Positions 1-8,341 of a DNA stretch of 64,000 nt are shown piece by piece; the first letter of the stretch is position 1; each line of letters starts with the position of its first letter. Under the pieces are notes generated by a model. It saw nothing but the letters and a program-made list of their open reading frames with translations. It did no database searches and was not told the DNA's origin. The position numbers and the translations under genes are program-made. The DNA is from Rhodococcus_G sp042754225 (GTDB lineage Bacteria > Actinomycetota > Actinomycetes > Mycobacteriales > Mycobacteriaceae), in NCBI RefSeq assembly GCF_042754225.1, contig NZ_JBHZAH010000009.1, positions 1 through 64,000 of the forward strand, given 5' to 3'.

Positions 1-8
1 CGCGCACA

Positions 9-23
9 GGCGGCGGAGCCGCC
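9..23. terminator. Short GC hairpin after fadD15
   Basis: GGCGGC and GCCGCC arms with a GGA loop overlap the fadD15 stop codon. There is no T-tract, so this is only a weak terminator candidate. Confidence 0.25.
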
Positions 24-1843
24 TACTTGGCGTAGATGGCCTCGATGTCCTTGGCGAAGCTCTGGTGGATGACGTTGCGCTTGAGCTTGAGCGTCGGCGT
101 CAGCTCGCCGGTCTCCTCGGTGAAGTCCACCGGCAGGATCCGGTACTTCTTGATCGACTCGGCGTGCGAGACGAGCTTGTTGGCGTCGGCGATGGCCGCG
201 TCCACCTCGGCGACCAGGTCGACGTCGGCGACCAGGTCGGCGACGGTCGCGCCGGCGGACTTGCCGTTGCGCTCCTTCCAGCCGGGCCACGCCTCCGGAT
301 CGACGGTGATCAGGGCGCCGATGAACGGCTTCTGGTCTCCGACGACCAGGGCCTGGCTGATGAGCGGGTGCGCCCGCAGGTGATCCTCGAGGCCGGCGGG
401 GGCGACGTTCTTGCCGCCGGCGGTCACGATGATCTCCTTCTTGCGGCCGGTGATGGTGATGTAGCCCTCGGTGTCGACCGAACCGAGGTCGCCGGTGTGG
501 AACCAGCCGTCCTCGACGGCCTCCTTGCTGGCGGCCTCGTTGCGCCAGTACTCGGAGAAGACCACCGGGCCGCGCAGCAGGATCTCGCCGTCCTCACCGA
601 TGCGAACGGCGTTGCCCGCCAACGGCTTGCCGACGGTGCCGACCTTCTGGTGGCCGGGGGTGTTCACCGCGATCGCGGCGGAGGTCTCGGTCAGGCCGTA
701 GCCCTCGTAGATGGTCACGCCCATGCCGCGGAAGAAGTGTCCGAGCCGCGCGCCCAACGGCGCGCCGCCGGAGATCGCGAGCTGGCACTGCCCGCCGAGC
801 GCGGCCCGCAGCTTGCCGTAGACCAGCTTGTCGAACACCGCGTGCTTGACCTTCAGGACCAGCCCGGCGCCGCCGGTGTCCTGGGCCTCGCTCCACTGCA
901 CGGCCACCTCCGCGGCCGCGTCGAAGATCTTGCCCTTGCCCTCGCCGTGCGCCTTCTGTCGGGCGGTGTTGTAGACCTTCTCGAACACTCGCGGCACGGA
1001 CAGGATGAAGTCCGGCTTGAACACCCCGAACGTCGCGACGAGGTTCTTGATGTCGGCGGTGTGGCCGACGGTGGCGCCGGCGTCGAACGCCGCGAGGCTG
1101 ACGGCGCGGGCCAACACGTGTGCCAACGGCAGGAACATCAGGGTGCTGCGGCCGGGCCGCAGCAGGTCGCCGAAGCCGGAGGTGCTGATGCCACGCGACT
1201 CGGCGATCAGGTTCGAGTGGGTGAGCTGGCAGCCCTTGGGACGGCCGGTGGTGCCCGAGGTGTAGATCAGGGTGGCCGGATCGGCGGCGGAGAGGGCGTC
1301 GGCGCGGGCGCGGACCTCCTCGTCGGTGACCTCGGCTCCGAGCGCCACGAGCTCCGCGACCGCGCCCGCGCCGTCGCCGCCCTCGATCTGCAGCACCTTG
1401 CGCAGGGCGGGCGACTCGTCGGCGACCTGGCCGACGGTCGCGACGTGGGCGTCGTTCTCGACGACGAGCGCGACCGCGGCGGAGTCCTCGAGGATCCAGC
1501 GGACCTGCTCGGCGGAGGAGGTCTCGTACACCGGCACGGTGACGCCGCCCGCGGACCAGATGGCGAAGTCGATCAGCGGCCACTCGTAGCGGGTGGCGGA
1601 CATCAGTGCGACCCGGTCACCGGGCTGCACGCCCAGTGCGATCAGGCCCTTGGCGACCTTGGTGACCTGGTCCGCGAAGTCGCGGGCAGTGACGGGCGTC
1701 CAGGTGGATCCGACCAGACGCTTGAAGACGACGAGGTCGGGTCGCTGAGCGGCGTGGGTGAAGACCGCGTCGACAGCGGATGCGTCCTCGGGGATGGTGA
1801 ATGTTGAGGGAACGCTGAACTCACGCACGAAGACCTCCGACAC
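23..1843 (-). CDS. fadD15: Long-chain fatty-acid--CoA ligase (FadD15 type)
   Basis: A 606-residue AMP-forming acyl-CoA synthetase, which activates long-chain fatty acids with ATP and CoA in the cytosol. The ATP/AMP P-loop YTSGTTGRPKG lies at residues 194-204. It is followed by the GYGLTE motif, the TGD motif, and the GRKKEIIVTAGGKN hinge near residue 480, in the family order; the length is normal. The GTG start at 1843 is the first in-frame start after a short divergent intergenic region. The gene is transcribed away from the SRPBCC gene at 1945. Synteny with M. tuberculosis Rv2187 supports the FadD15 name; the exact chain length is unknown. An inverted repeat lies 14-31 bp upstream of the start and may be an operator. 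Confidence 0.93.
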   Translation of the reverse strand: MSEVFVREFSVPSTFTIPEDASAVDAVFTHAAQRPDLVVFKRLVGSTWTPVTARDFADQVTKVAKGLIALGVQPGDRVALMSATRYEWPLIDFAIWSAGGVTVPVYETSSAEQVRWILEDSAAVALVVENDAHVATVGQVADESPALRKVLQIEGGDGAGAVAELVALGAEVTDEEVRARADALSAADPATLIYTSGTTGRPKGCQLTHSNLIAESRGISTSGFGDLLRPGRSTLMFLPLAHVLARAVSLAAFDAGATVGHTADIKNLVATFGVFKPDFILSVPRVFEKVYNTARQKAHGEGKGKIFDAAAEVAVQWSEAQDTGGAGLVLKVKHAVFDKLVYGKLRAALGGQCQLAISGGAPLGARLGHFFRGMGVTIYEGYGLTETSAAIAVNTPGHQKVGTVGKPLAGNAVRIGEDGEILLRGPVVFSEYWRNEAASKEAVEDGWFHTGDLGSVDTEGYITITGRKKEIIVTAGGKNVAPAGLEDHLRAHPLISQALVVGDQKPFIGALITVDPEAWPGWKERNGKSAGATVADLVADVDLVAEVDAAIADANKLVSHAESIKKYRILPVDFTEETGELTPTLKLKRNVIHQSFAKDIEAIYAK

Positions 1844-1856
1844 TGAGGATTACTGA

Positions 1857-1874
1857 CGAGTAGGTTTCTACTCG
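1857..1874. promoter_or_regulatory. Inverted repeat in the fadD15/SRPBCC divergent promoter region
   Basis: CGAGTAG and CTACTCG form a perfect 7-bp inverted repeat around GTTT, 14 to 31 bp upstream of the fadD15 GTG. On the minus strand the arm contains TAGAAA, a possible -10. Overlap of a palindrome with a promoter suggests a repressor operator, but no regulator is identified. Confidence 0.4.
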
Positions 1875-1944
1875 GTTCCACTGTAACGCCTGCGGATGCG
1901 ACCTGGGCCACGCCGTGCATCCCCGCGTATGTGAAGCTAATCGG

Positions 1945-2343
1945 GTGAGCAGCATTCAGGTCGCGGACCAGACCTTCATCGCGGCGGCCCCGGCGCGGGT
2001 CGCAGAGTGGCTCGGCGCCCCGTCGAAATGGCGGCGCTGGTGGCCGGATCTCCAGGTCGCGGTGCGGGAAGACCGCGCAGACAAGGGGATTCGCTGGACC
2101 GTCAGCGGGGTGCTGACCGGGACGATGGAAGTCTGGCTGGAGCCGGTCCTGGACGGGACGATCGTGCACTACTTCCTGCATGCCGAGCCGACCGGAGTCG
2201 GGCCCGCCGATCTGGCGACGATGGATCTGGCTGCCGCGAACCGAACCCGTCGCGTCGCGGGTAAGGAGATGACCTTCGAAGCCAAGAAGTCCCTCGAGGC
2301 GGGCCGGGCCGCGGGCGAGGCGCCCGCCCCTGTCACGGGGTAG
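1945..2343 (+). CDS. SRPBCC-type (polyketide cyclase/START-like) protein, Rv2186c-like
   Basis: A 132-residue small soluble protein with the SRPBCC pattern: an N-terminal strand with A-P-A-x-V, WLGAP/W-W-P, then alternating strands ending in an amphipathic helix. SRPBCC folds hold hydrophobic ligands in a central cavity; the ligand here is unknown. I chose GTG 1945 because upstream codons lie in the promoter region. GAAGCT sits exactly 6 nt before it, a weak leaderless-type -10. It heads a run of same-strand genes and is followed after 53 bp by a second SRPBCC gene, the arrangement of Rv2186c-Rv2185c. It could act in lipid handling with the neighbouring fadD15 and plsC; that is inference. Confidence 0.72.
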   Translation: MSSIQVADQTFIAAAPARVAEWLGAPSKWRRWWPDLQVAVREDRADKGIRWTVSGVLTGTMEVWLEPVLDGTIVHYFLHAEPTGVGPADLATMDLAAANRTRRVAGKEMTFEAKKSLEAGRAAGEAPAPVTG

Positions 2344-2396
2344 TCCGCACGTACGCGGCCCGCGAACCGGGCCGTCGGAAAGGAAGCGTTCGCCGC

Positions 2397-2834
2397 ATGG
2401 CCGACAAGACCAAGATGTCGATCACCGTCGCCGCACCGCACGATCGGGTGATGGACGTGATCGCCGACTACGACGCGTATCCCGAATGGGTGGCCGCGGC
2501 GAAGTCGGTCGAGGTGCTCTCGACCGACCGGCGCGGGCGCGCGCAGCAGGTGCGATTCGTGCTCGACGCGGGCATGGTCAAGGACACCTACGTGCTCGAG
2601 TTCGACTGGGCCGCGGACGGCCGCTCGGTCTCCTGGGAACTGGTCTCCGGCGAGATCCAGAAGGCGCAGTCGGGTTCGTACACGCTCGAGCCCCAGCCCG
2701 ACGGCTCCACCGTGGTGACCTACGAGCTGACGGTGGACCTGAACATCCCGATGATCGGGCTGTTCAAGCGCAAGGCGGAGAAGGCCATCACCGACACCGC
2801 GCTCAAGGAATTGAAGAAGAGGGTCGAAGGCTGA
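2397..2834 (+). CDS. SRPBCC family protein, TB16.3 (Rv2185c) type
   Basis: A 145-residue protein that I recognise as the Rv2185c/TB16.3 type: start MADKT, A-D-x-x-A-Y-P-x-W near residues 22-30, and end M-I-G-L-F-K-R-K-A-E-K with L-K-K-R-V-E-G. It has the Bet v 1-like SRPBCC fold with a hydrophobic pocket, cytosolic, ligand unknown. ATG 2397 has a good ribosome site (GGAAAGGAAG). The stop lies 17 bp before the ATPase start, so the genes are probably co-transcribed. Two adjacent SRPBCC paralogs with an ATPase are conserved across mycolic-acid bacteria, which suggests a shared but undefined job. Confidence 0.85.
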   Translation: MADKTKMSITVAAPHDRVMDVIADYDAYPEWVAAAKSVEVLSTDRRGRAQQVRFVLDAGMVKDTYVLEFDWAADGRSVSWELVSGEIQKAQSGSYTLEPQPDGSTVVTYELTVDLNIPMIGLFKRKAEKAITDTALKELKKRVEG

Positions 2835-2851
2835 CCGGGCCGGGCGCCGAC

Positions 2852-4087
2852 GTGTACCCCCGGGTGCAGCTGATCGTCGGCAAGGGAGGCGTCGGGAAGA
2901 CGACCGTTGCGGCAGCCACCGCGATCGCACTGGCCCGCAAGGGGATGCGGGTCCTCGTCGTCTCGCTCGACCAGGCACATTCGCTCTCGGACGTGTTCGG
3001 CGTCCCGCGGCACCCCGGGGACGCGGACACGGCAACCGAAGTGACCGACGGGGTCGAGGTGCTCGAGCTCGACACCCTGGCGCTGCTCGAACAGCGGCTG
3101 GCCGCGCTCTCGGCCATGGTCCCGGCCGGCGGCGACCACGAGCACGGGTCGCCGCTGTCGCTGCCGGACCCCGAGGAGCTGACCGGGCTGCCCGGCGCGC
3201 AGGAACTGGCCGGTCTCGTGGAGGTGACCCGGCTCGCCGAGTGCGGGGACTGGGACGTGGTGCTGGTGGACTGCCCGGCGACCGCGGACGCGCTGCGCCT
3301 GCTGACCGTTCCCGAACTGGTGGCCGACGCGGTCGAGCGGGTCTGGCCGCGGCACCGCCGGGTGACCGCTGGGGCGGGAGCGGCGCAGTGGCAACTGCTC
3401 GCCGCGCTGCTCGCGGATCGCCTCGTCGACTCCACGGCCCCGATTCGTGCGCTGCTCACCGACGGCACCAGGACCGGCGTTCGGCTGGTGCTCAGCGCGC
3501 GTGCGGTCGCGGCCGCCGAGGCGCGCCGGACCGTGACCGCGCTGGCGCTGCTCGGGCTGCGCCTCGACGGTGTGATCGTGAACAATGTTCTGCCACTCTA
3601 TGATTCGCAGCCGTCCGGCAGCTTCGAGCATCCCGTGCTTCGGTGGTACGCGGACCGGTGCACCGATCAGCGAGCGGTCGTCGACGGGTTGCGCGACGCG
3701 CTCGGCGACGTCCCGGTCCTCGTCGGATCGGACTGTGGCAGTGAGCCGGTAGGGTTGGCCTCTCTCACTGCGCTGGCCAACGCACTCTTTCCGGGTGCGA
3801 GCGAGCCGTTGCCGGCCGGAGAGGCAGTGACAGGTCCGACAGTCGCACTGGAATCGGGGGCGGGAGTGGAGTCGTTGTATGCGCTTCGGCTGCCGTTGCC
3901 GTTGGTCGACCCGTCGACGCTGACCGTCGGCCGGGTCGAGGACGACCTGCTCATCGGTGCCGCGGGCATCCGCCGCCGGCTCACCCTGGCGTCCGTGCTG
4001 CGGCGGTGCGTCACCGACAGCGCCGGCTTCGAGGGCGGCGACCTGGTGGTGCGCTTCCGCCCGGACCCGGAGGTGTGGCCGACGTGA
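2852..4087 (+). CDS. ArsA/Get3-like P-loop ATPase, Rv2184c type
   Basis: A 411-residue protein of the SIMIBI class. The deviant Walker A GKGGVGKTT is at residues 10-18, the switch-like DQAHSLSDVF at 40-49, and Walker B VVLVDCPAT at 136-144. These fit the ArsA/Get3 anion-pump ATPase group. There are no membrane segments, so it should be cytosolic or membrane-associated through a partner. GTG 2852 is used because it places the P-loop ten residues from the N terminus, as in the family; a longer frame upstream overlaps the previous gene. The stop overlaps the next gene by 4 bp (GTGA), implying coupling to the Cys-motif protein. The substrate is unknown; arsenite transport is unlikely since no ArsB or ArsR is nearby. 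Confidence 0.85.
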   Translation: MYPRVQLIVGKGGVGKTTVAAATAIALARKGMRVLVVSLDQAHSLSDVFGVPRHPGDADTATEVTDGVEVLELDTLALLEQRLAALSAMVPAGGDHEHGSPLSLPDPEELTGLPGAQELAGLVEVTRLAECGDWDVVLVDCPATADALRLLTVPELVADAVERVWPRHRRVTAGAGAAQWQLLAALLADRLVDSTAPIRALLTDGTRTGVRLVLSARAVAAAEARRTVTALALLGLRLDGVIVNNVLPLYDSQPSGSFEHPVLRWYADRCTDQRAVVDGLRDALGDVPVLVGSDCGSEPVGLASLTALANALFPGASEPLPAGEAVTGPTVALESGAGVESLYALRLPLPLVDPSTLTVGRVEDDLLIGAAGIRRRLTLASVLRRCVTDSAGFEGGDLVVRFRPDPEVWPT

Positions 4088-4461
4088 GCGGCGACCACGC
4101 GGACCTGATCGCGGAGTTGCGCGCGCTCACCCATCTCGCACTCGAGCGGCTCGAACCGATGCTGGACCGGGCGGCGGAGGCGGCCGCGAACGCGGCGGAT
4201 CCCGACGACGGCGAGCCCGGACCCTACGGCTGCACCTGGTGCCCGGTCTGCGCGCTGGCGGCGCTGGCGCGGGGCGAGCAGCACGACCTGGTCACGTTGC
4301 TGGCCTCACAGGCCGCGACCCTGCTCGCGCTGGTCCGGGCCCTGCTCGACGAGCACGGGTCGCACCCGGGCCCCGGCGACGGTCCGGGCGGCGGCGACGC
4401 GCCGACGGGCCGGCCACGCTCGTTCGTCCCGATCACCGTGCGGGTCGAGGACAATCCCTGA
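4084..4461 (+). CDS. Small CxxCPxC-motif protein, Rv2183c-like
   Basis: A 125-residue protein of unknown function. After an N-terminal helical part it carries CTWCPVC at residues 50-56, which could bind zinc or iron or act in redox. Another helix and a Gly/Pro-rich tail follow. No signal peptide or membrane span is visible. GTG 4084 overlaps the ATPase stop as GTGA. GTG 4075 is an alternative, but 4084 fits translational coupling. The constant pairing with the ATPase suggests a physical partner, which is inference. Confidence 0.75.
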   Translation: MSGDHADLIAELRALTHLALERLEPMLDRAAEAAANAADPDDGEPGPYGCTWCPVCALAALARGEQHDLVTLLASQAATLLALVRALLDEHGSHPGPGDGPGGGDAPTGRPRSFVPITVRVEDNP

Positions 4462-4462
4462 C

Positions 4463-5431
4463 ATGGGCACTCGCGCGGGCACCTCGGCACTGACGGTCGG
4501 GATCGACGTCGGCGGAACCAGCATCCGGGCCTCGGTGGTCGACGCGGACGGGCAGGTGCTCGACTCCGCGCAGGCGCCGACCCCGCAGTCCGCCAAGCCG
4601 CTCGACGAGGCGCTGGACCGGACGGTGCGCGAACTGGTGGACCGGCACGAGATCGGGGCGGTCGGGCTCGCGGTCGCCGGCTTCGTCAACCGTGACCGGA
4701 CGCGGGTGCGGTTCGCACCGCACCTGCCGTGGGCGGACGTGTCGGTGGCGCGCGAGCTGTCCGACCGGGTCGGGCTGCCGGTGGTCCTCGAACACGACGC
4801 GAACGCGGCGGCCTGGGCGGAGCATCGATTCGGTGCGGCGTCAGGGGGCGGCAACGTGGTGACGGTCGCGATCGGCACCGGAATCGGTGCGGCCCTGTTG
4901 ATCGACGGTGTGCTGTACCGCGGCAGTCACGGCGTCGCACCGGAACTCGGTCACCTGCAGGTCGTGCCGGACGGTCGGGCCTGTGCGTGCGGCAAGCGCG
5001 GGTGTTGGGAACGGTATTGCAGCGGAACGGCATTGGTGCAGACGGCAATCGAGATGCTGGCCGCGAACCCGGACGAGTCGACGGTCCTCGCCCCGGAGGT
5101 CGCCCGGGACCCCGGGTCGCTCACCGGCCGGCGGGTGGCGGGGGCGGCGCAGGACGGCGACAAGCTGGCGCTGCGCACGATGGCGGACTTCGCGCAGTGG
5201 CTCGGGGTCGGGCTGGCGATGGTCGGGGACGTCTTCGACCCCGACCTGGTGGTGATCGCGGGTGGGGTGGCCGGCTCCGCCGGGTTGTACCTCGACGACG
5301 CGCGCGAGCACTACACCCGGCTGCTGACCGGCGCCGGGCACCGGCCGCGCGCGCGGATCAGGCGCACCCAGCTCGGAGAGGCGGCGGCGATGATCGGCGC
5401 CGCGGAGCTCGCCCGCGTCGCACTCACGTGA
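4463..5431 (+). CDS. glk: ROK family sugar kinase (probable glucokinase)
   Basis: A 322-residue ROK kinase. The phosphate-1 motif GIDVGGTS is at residues 13-20 and EHDANAAAWAE with the catalytic Asp at 110-120. GTGIGAAL follows, then ELGHL at 161-165 and the zinc-binding ROK signature CACGKRGCWERYC at 174-186. These residues mark ATP-dependent phosphorylation of glucose or a related hexose in the cytosol. There is no separate helix-turn-helix, so it is a kinase and not a ROK repressor. ATG 4463 begins one base after the previous stop. Polyphosphate use cannot be excluded from motifs alone. I recall no ROK gene at this point in the M. tuberculosis block. Confidence 0.85.
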   Translation: MGTRAGTSALTVGIDVGGTSIRASVVDADGQVLDSAQAPTPQSAKPLDEALDRTVRELVDRHEIGAVGLAVAGFVNRDRTRVRFAPHLPWADVSVARELSDRVGLPVVLEHDANAAAWAEHRFGAASGGGNVVTVAIGTGIGAALLIDGVLYRGSHGVAPELGHLQVVPDGRACACGKRGCWERYCSGTALVQTAIEMLAANPDESTVLAPEVARDPGSLTGRRVAGAAQDGDKLALRTMADFAQWLGVGLAMVGDVFDPDLVVIAGGVAGSAGLYLDDAREHYTRLLTGAGHRPRARIRRTQLGEAAAMIGAAELARVALT

Positions 5432-5434
5432 CTG

Positions 5435-5458
5435 CCCGGCCCGCTCCGGACGGCCGGG
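5435..5458 (+). terminator. Hairpin after the ROK kinase gene
   Basis: CCCGGCC and GGCCGGG make a perfect 7-bp stem with a 10-nt loop starting 4 bp after the stop. There is no T-run, as is usual for actinobacterial terminators. Confidence 0.45.
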
Positions 5459-5471
5459 TCCGGCTGTGAGC

Positions 5472-5501
5472 ACGACCACCGTGGGTCCCACGTGTGGTCG
5501 T
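5472..5501. promoter_or_regulatory. Long interrupted palindrome upstream of plsC
   Basis: Outer arms ACGACCAC (5472-5479) and GTGGTCGT (5494-5501) enclose inner arms GTGGG (5481-5485) and CCCAC (5487-5491) around a single T. Its end lies where the -35 of the plsC promoter would sit, so it may be an operator. It could instead be a second terminator hairpin for the upstream operon. Confidence 0.4.
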
Positions 5502-5518
5502 CGGAACGGGCTGCCCGG

Positions 5519-5524
5519 TACAGT
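5519..5524 (+). promoter_or_regulatory. Candidate -10 box for plsC
   Basis: TACAGT matches the actinobacterial TAnnnT -10 and would start RNA near 5531, giving a leader of about 44 nt. No good -35 is visible, as is common here. Confidence 0.35.
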
Positions 5525-5574
5525 CGTGGAACACGAAAATACGGTGTGAGCACGGTTGACTTCGGGAAGGCGCC

Positions 5575-6357
5575 ATGTGGTACTGGCTGTTCAAATACGT
5601 TCTTCTCGGGCCGATTCTGTTCGCCCTCGGCAGGCCGCGCATCGAAGGCGCGGAGCATCTTCCGACCAAGGGTCCGGCGATCCTCGCCAGCAATCACCAG
5701 GCCGTGATGGACTCGTTCTACCTGCCGCTGATGTCGCCGCGGATGATCACCTTCCTCGCCAAGAGCGAGTACTTCACCGGCACCGGGTTCAAGGGCCGGT
5801 TCCAGAAGTGGTTCTTCTCCGCGGTCGGGCAGGTTCCGATCGACCGGACCGGTGCCGACGCGGCCAGTGACGCCCTCAATGCGGGTCTGCGGGTCCTCGG
5901 GGAGGGCAACCTGCTCGGCATCTACCCCGAGGGCACCCGGTCGCCGGACGGTCGGCTGTACAAGGGCAAGACGGGGATGGCGCGGATGGCGTTGCAGGCC
6001 GGTGTGCCGGTGATCCCGGTGGCGATGGTCGGCACCGACAAGCTGAACCCGATCGGCTCGAAGTTTCCCCGGCCCACGAAGATCGTGGTGAAGGTCGGTG
6101 CGCCGCTGGACTTCTCGCGTTTCAACGGTATGGCGGGGAACCGGTTCGTCGAGCGGGCCGTCACCGACGAGGTGATGTACACGTTGATGAAGCTCTCGGG
6201 TCAGGAGTACGTCGACATCTACGCCGCGACGCTGCGGAACCGGCCCGCCGCGTCCGGTCCGGTCGCCCCGGAGGTCTCCGCCGTCACCGACGGCGACACC
6301 GGTACCCAGGGCGACGGTGGCGGCGCCGACCGGATTCCCGACACCCAGGCCAGCTGA
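5575..6357 (+). CDS. plsC: 1-acyl-sn-glycerol-3-phosphate acyltransferase (PlsC-like), Rv2182c type
   Basis: A 260-residue acyltransferase that moves an acyl group from acyl-CoA or acyl-ACP to lysophosphatidate in phospholipid synthesis. The catalytic HX4D motif is in NHQAVMD (residues 40-46). The glycerol-phosphate site EGTRS is at 119-123, and IPVAMVG follows. The N-terminal hydrophobic stretch (about 3-18) is a likely monotopic anchor. The C-terminal 40 residues are an acidic, Gly-rich tail outside the domain. ATG 5575 begins the hydrophobic anchor directly. It stands alone behind hairpins and its own promoter, and converges with the GT87 gene 24 bp downstream. Acting near FadD15 it fits membrane lipid or PIM assembly; the true acceptor is not shown. 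Confidence 0.88.
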   Translation: MWYWLFKYVLLGPILFALGRPRIEGAEHLPTKGPAILASNHQAVMDSFYLPLMSPRMITFLAKSEYFTGTGFKGRFQKWFFSAVGQVPIDRTGADAASDALNAGLRVLGEGNLLGIYPEGTRSPDGRLYKGKTGMARMALQAGVPVIPVAMVGTDKLNPIGSKFPRPTKIVVKVGAPLDFSRFNGMAGNRFVERAVTDEVMYTLMKLSGQEYVDIYAATLRNRPAASGPVAPEVSAVTDGDTGTQGDGGGADRIPDTQAS

Positions 6358-6381
6358 CCCCCGGCCGCCCCCGGCCGTCTG

Positions 6382-7710
<1,329 letters not shown>

Positions 7711-7761
7711 CAGTCATCCTTCGGGTCGGGGGCAGTCGCAGCACCAGTGTGCCGGGCGCAC

Positions 7762-7767
7762 TACTGT
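7762..7767 (+). promoter_or_regulatory. Leaderless promoter (-10) of the exoribonuclease gene
   Basis: TACTGT is followed by 6 nt and then GTG 7774, so RNA would start at the start codon. No ribosome site precedes the gene. Confidence 0.55.
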
Positions 7768-7773
7768 TCCTGC

Positions 7774-8265
7774 GTGCGCTACTTCTACGACTGCGAGTTC
7801 ATCGAGGATGGTCGCACAATCGACCTGGTGTCGATCGGTGTGGCCGCCGAGGACGGCCGGGAGTTCTACGCCGTCTCCACCGAGTTCGACCCCGACCGGG
7901 CCGGGAAGTGGGTGCGGGCGAACGTGCTCCCGAAGCTCCCGCAGCCGTCCTCGCCGCTGTGGCGTTCTCGTGAACAGATCCGCAACGACCTGCTGAAATT
8001 CCTGATCCCGAGGCCGGGCATCACCCCCGAGCTGTGGGCCTGGGTCGCCGCCTACGACCACGTCGCGCTGTGTCAGCTGTGGGGTGACATGACCGCGCTG
8101 CCGCAGTCGATGCCGCGATTCACCCGCGAGCTCAAGCAGTACTGGGAGGACTCCGGATCGCCTGCGCTCCCCGCGGCGCCCGGTGACGCCCACGACGCGC
8201 TCGCCGACGCCCGCCACAACCTGGTCAAGTTCGAGGCGATCCGCACTGCGCTCACGCTTCGCTGA
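7774..8265 (+). CDS. 3'-5' exoribonuclease, DEDD superfamily, Rv2179c type
   Basis: A 163-residue RNase T-like exonuclease. D6 and E8 in Y-D-C-E-F open the DEDD metal site, Y-D-H-V-A-L near residue 90-100 holds the third Asp, and A-H-D-A-L-A-D-A-R-H-N supplies the final His and Asp. Rv2179c defines this family, which trims 3' overhangs of RNA in the cytosol. GTG 7774 starts the protein two residues before the first conserved strand, as in Rv2179c, and agrees with the leaderless -10. It precedes aroG with 76 bp and a separate promoter. Confidence 0.88.
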   Translation: MRYFYDCEFIEDGRTIDLVSIGVAAEDGREFYAVSTEFDPDRAGKWVRANVLPKLPQPSSPLWRSREQIRNDLLKFLIPRPGITPELWAWVAAYDHVALCQLWGDMTALPQSMPRFTRELKQYWEDSGSPALPAAPGDAHDALADARHNLVKFEAIRTALTLR

Positions 8266-8329
8266 CAGTCGAACGACGGACACGGCCCGCCGAATCGCAC
8301 CCATCGCGCCGCCGGATCGGGATTGCGAA

Positions 8330-8335
8330 TATCCT
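8330..8335 (+). promoter_or_regulatory. Leaderless promoter (-10) of aroG
   Basis: TATCCT lies exactly 6 nt before GTG 8342. No Shine-Dalgarno sequence is present, consistent with a leaderless mRNA. Confidence 0.55.
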
Positions 8336-8341
8336 GTACGG

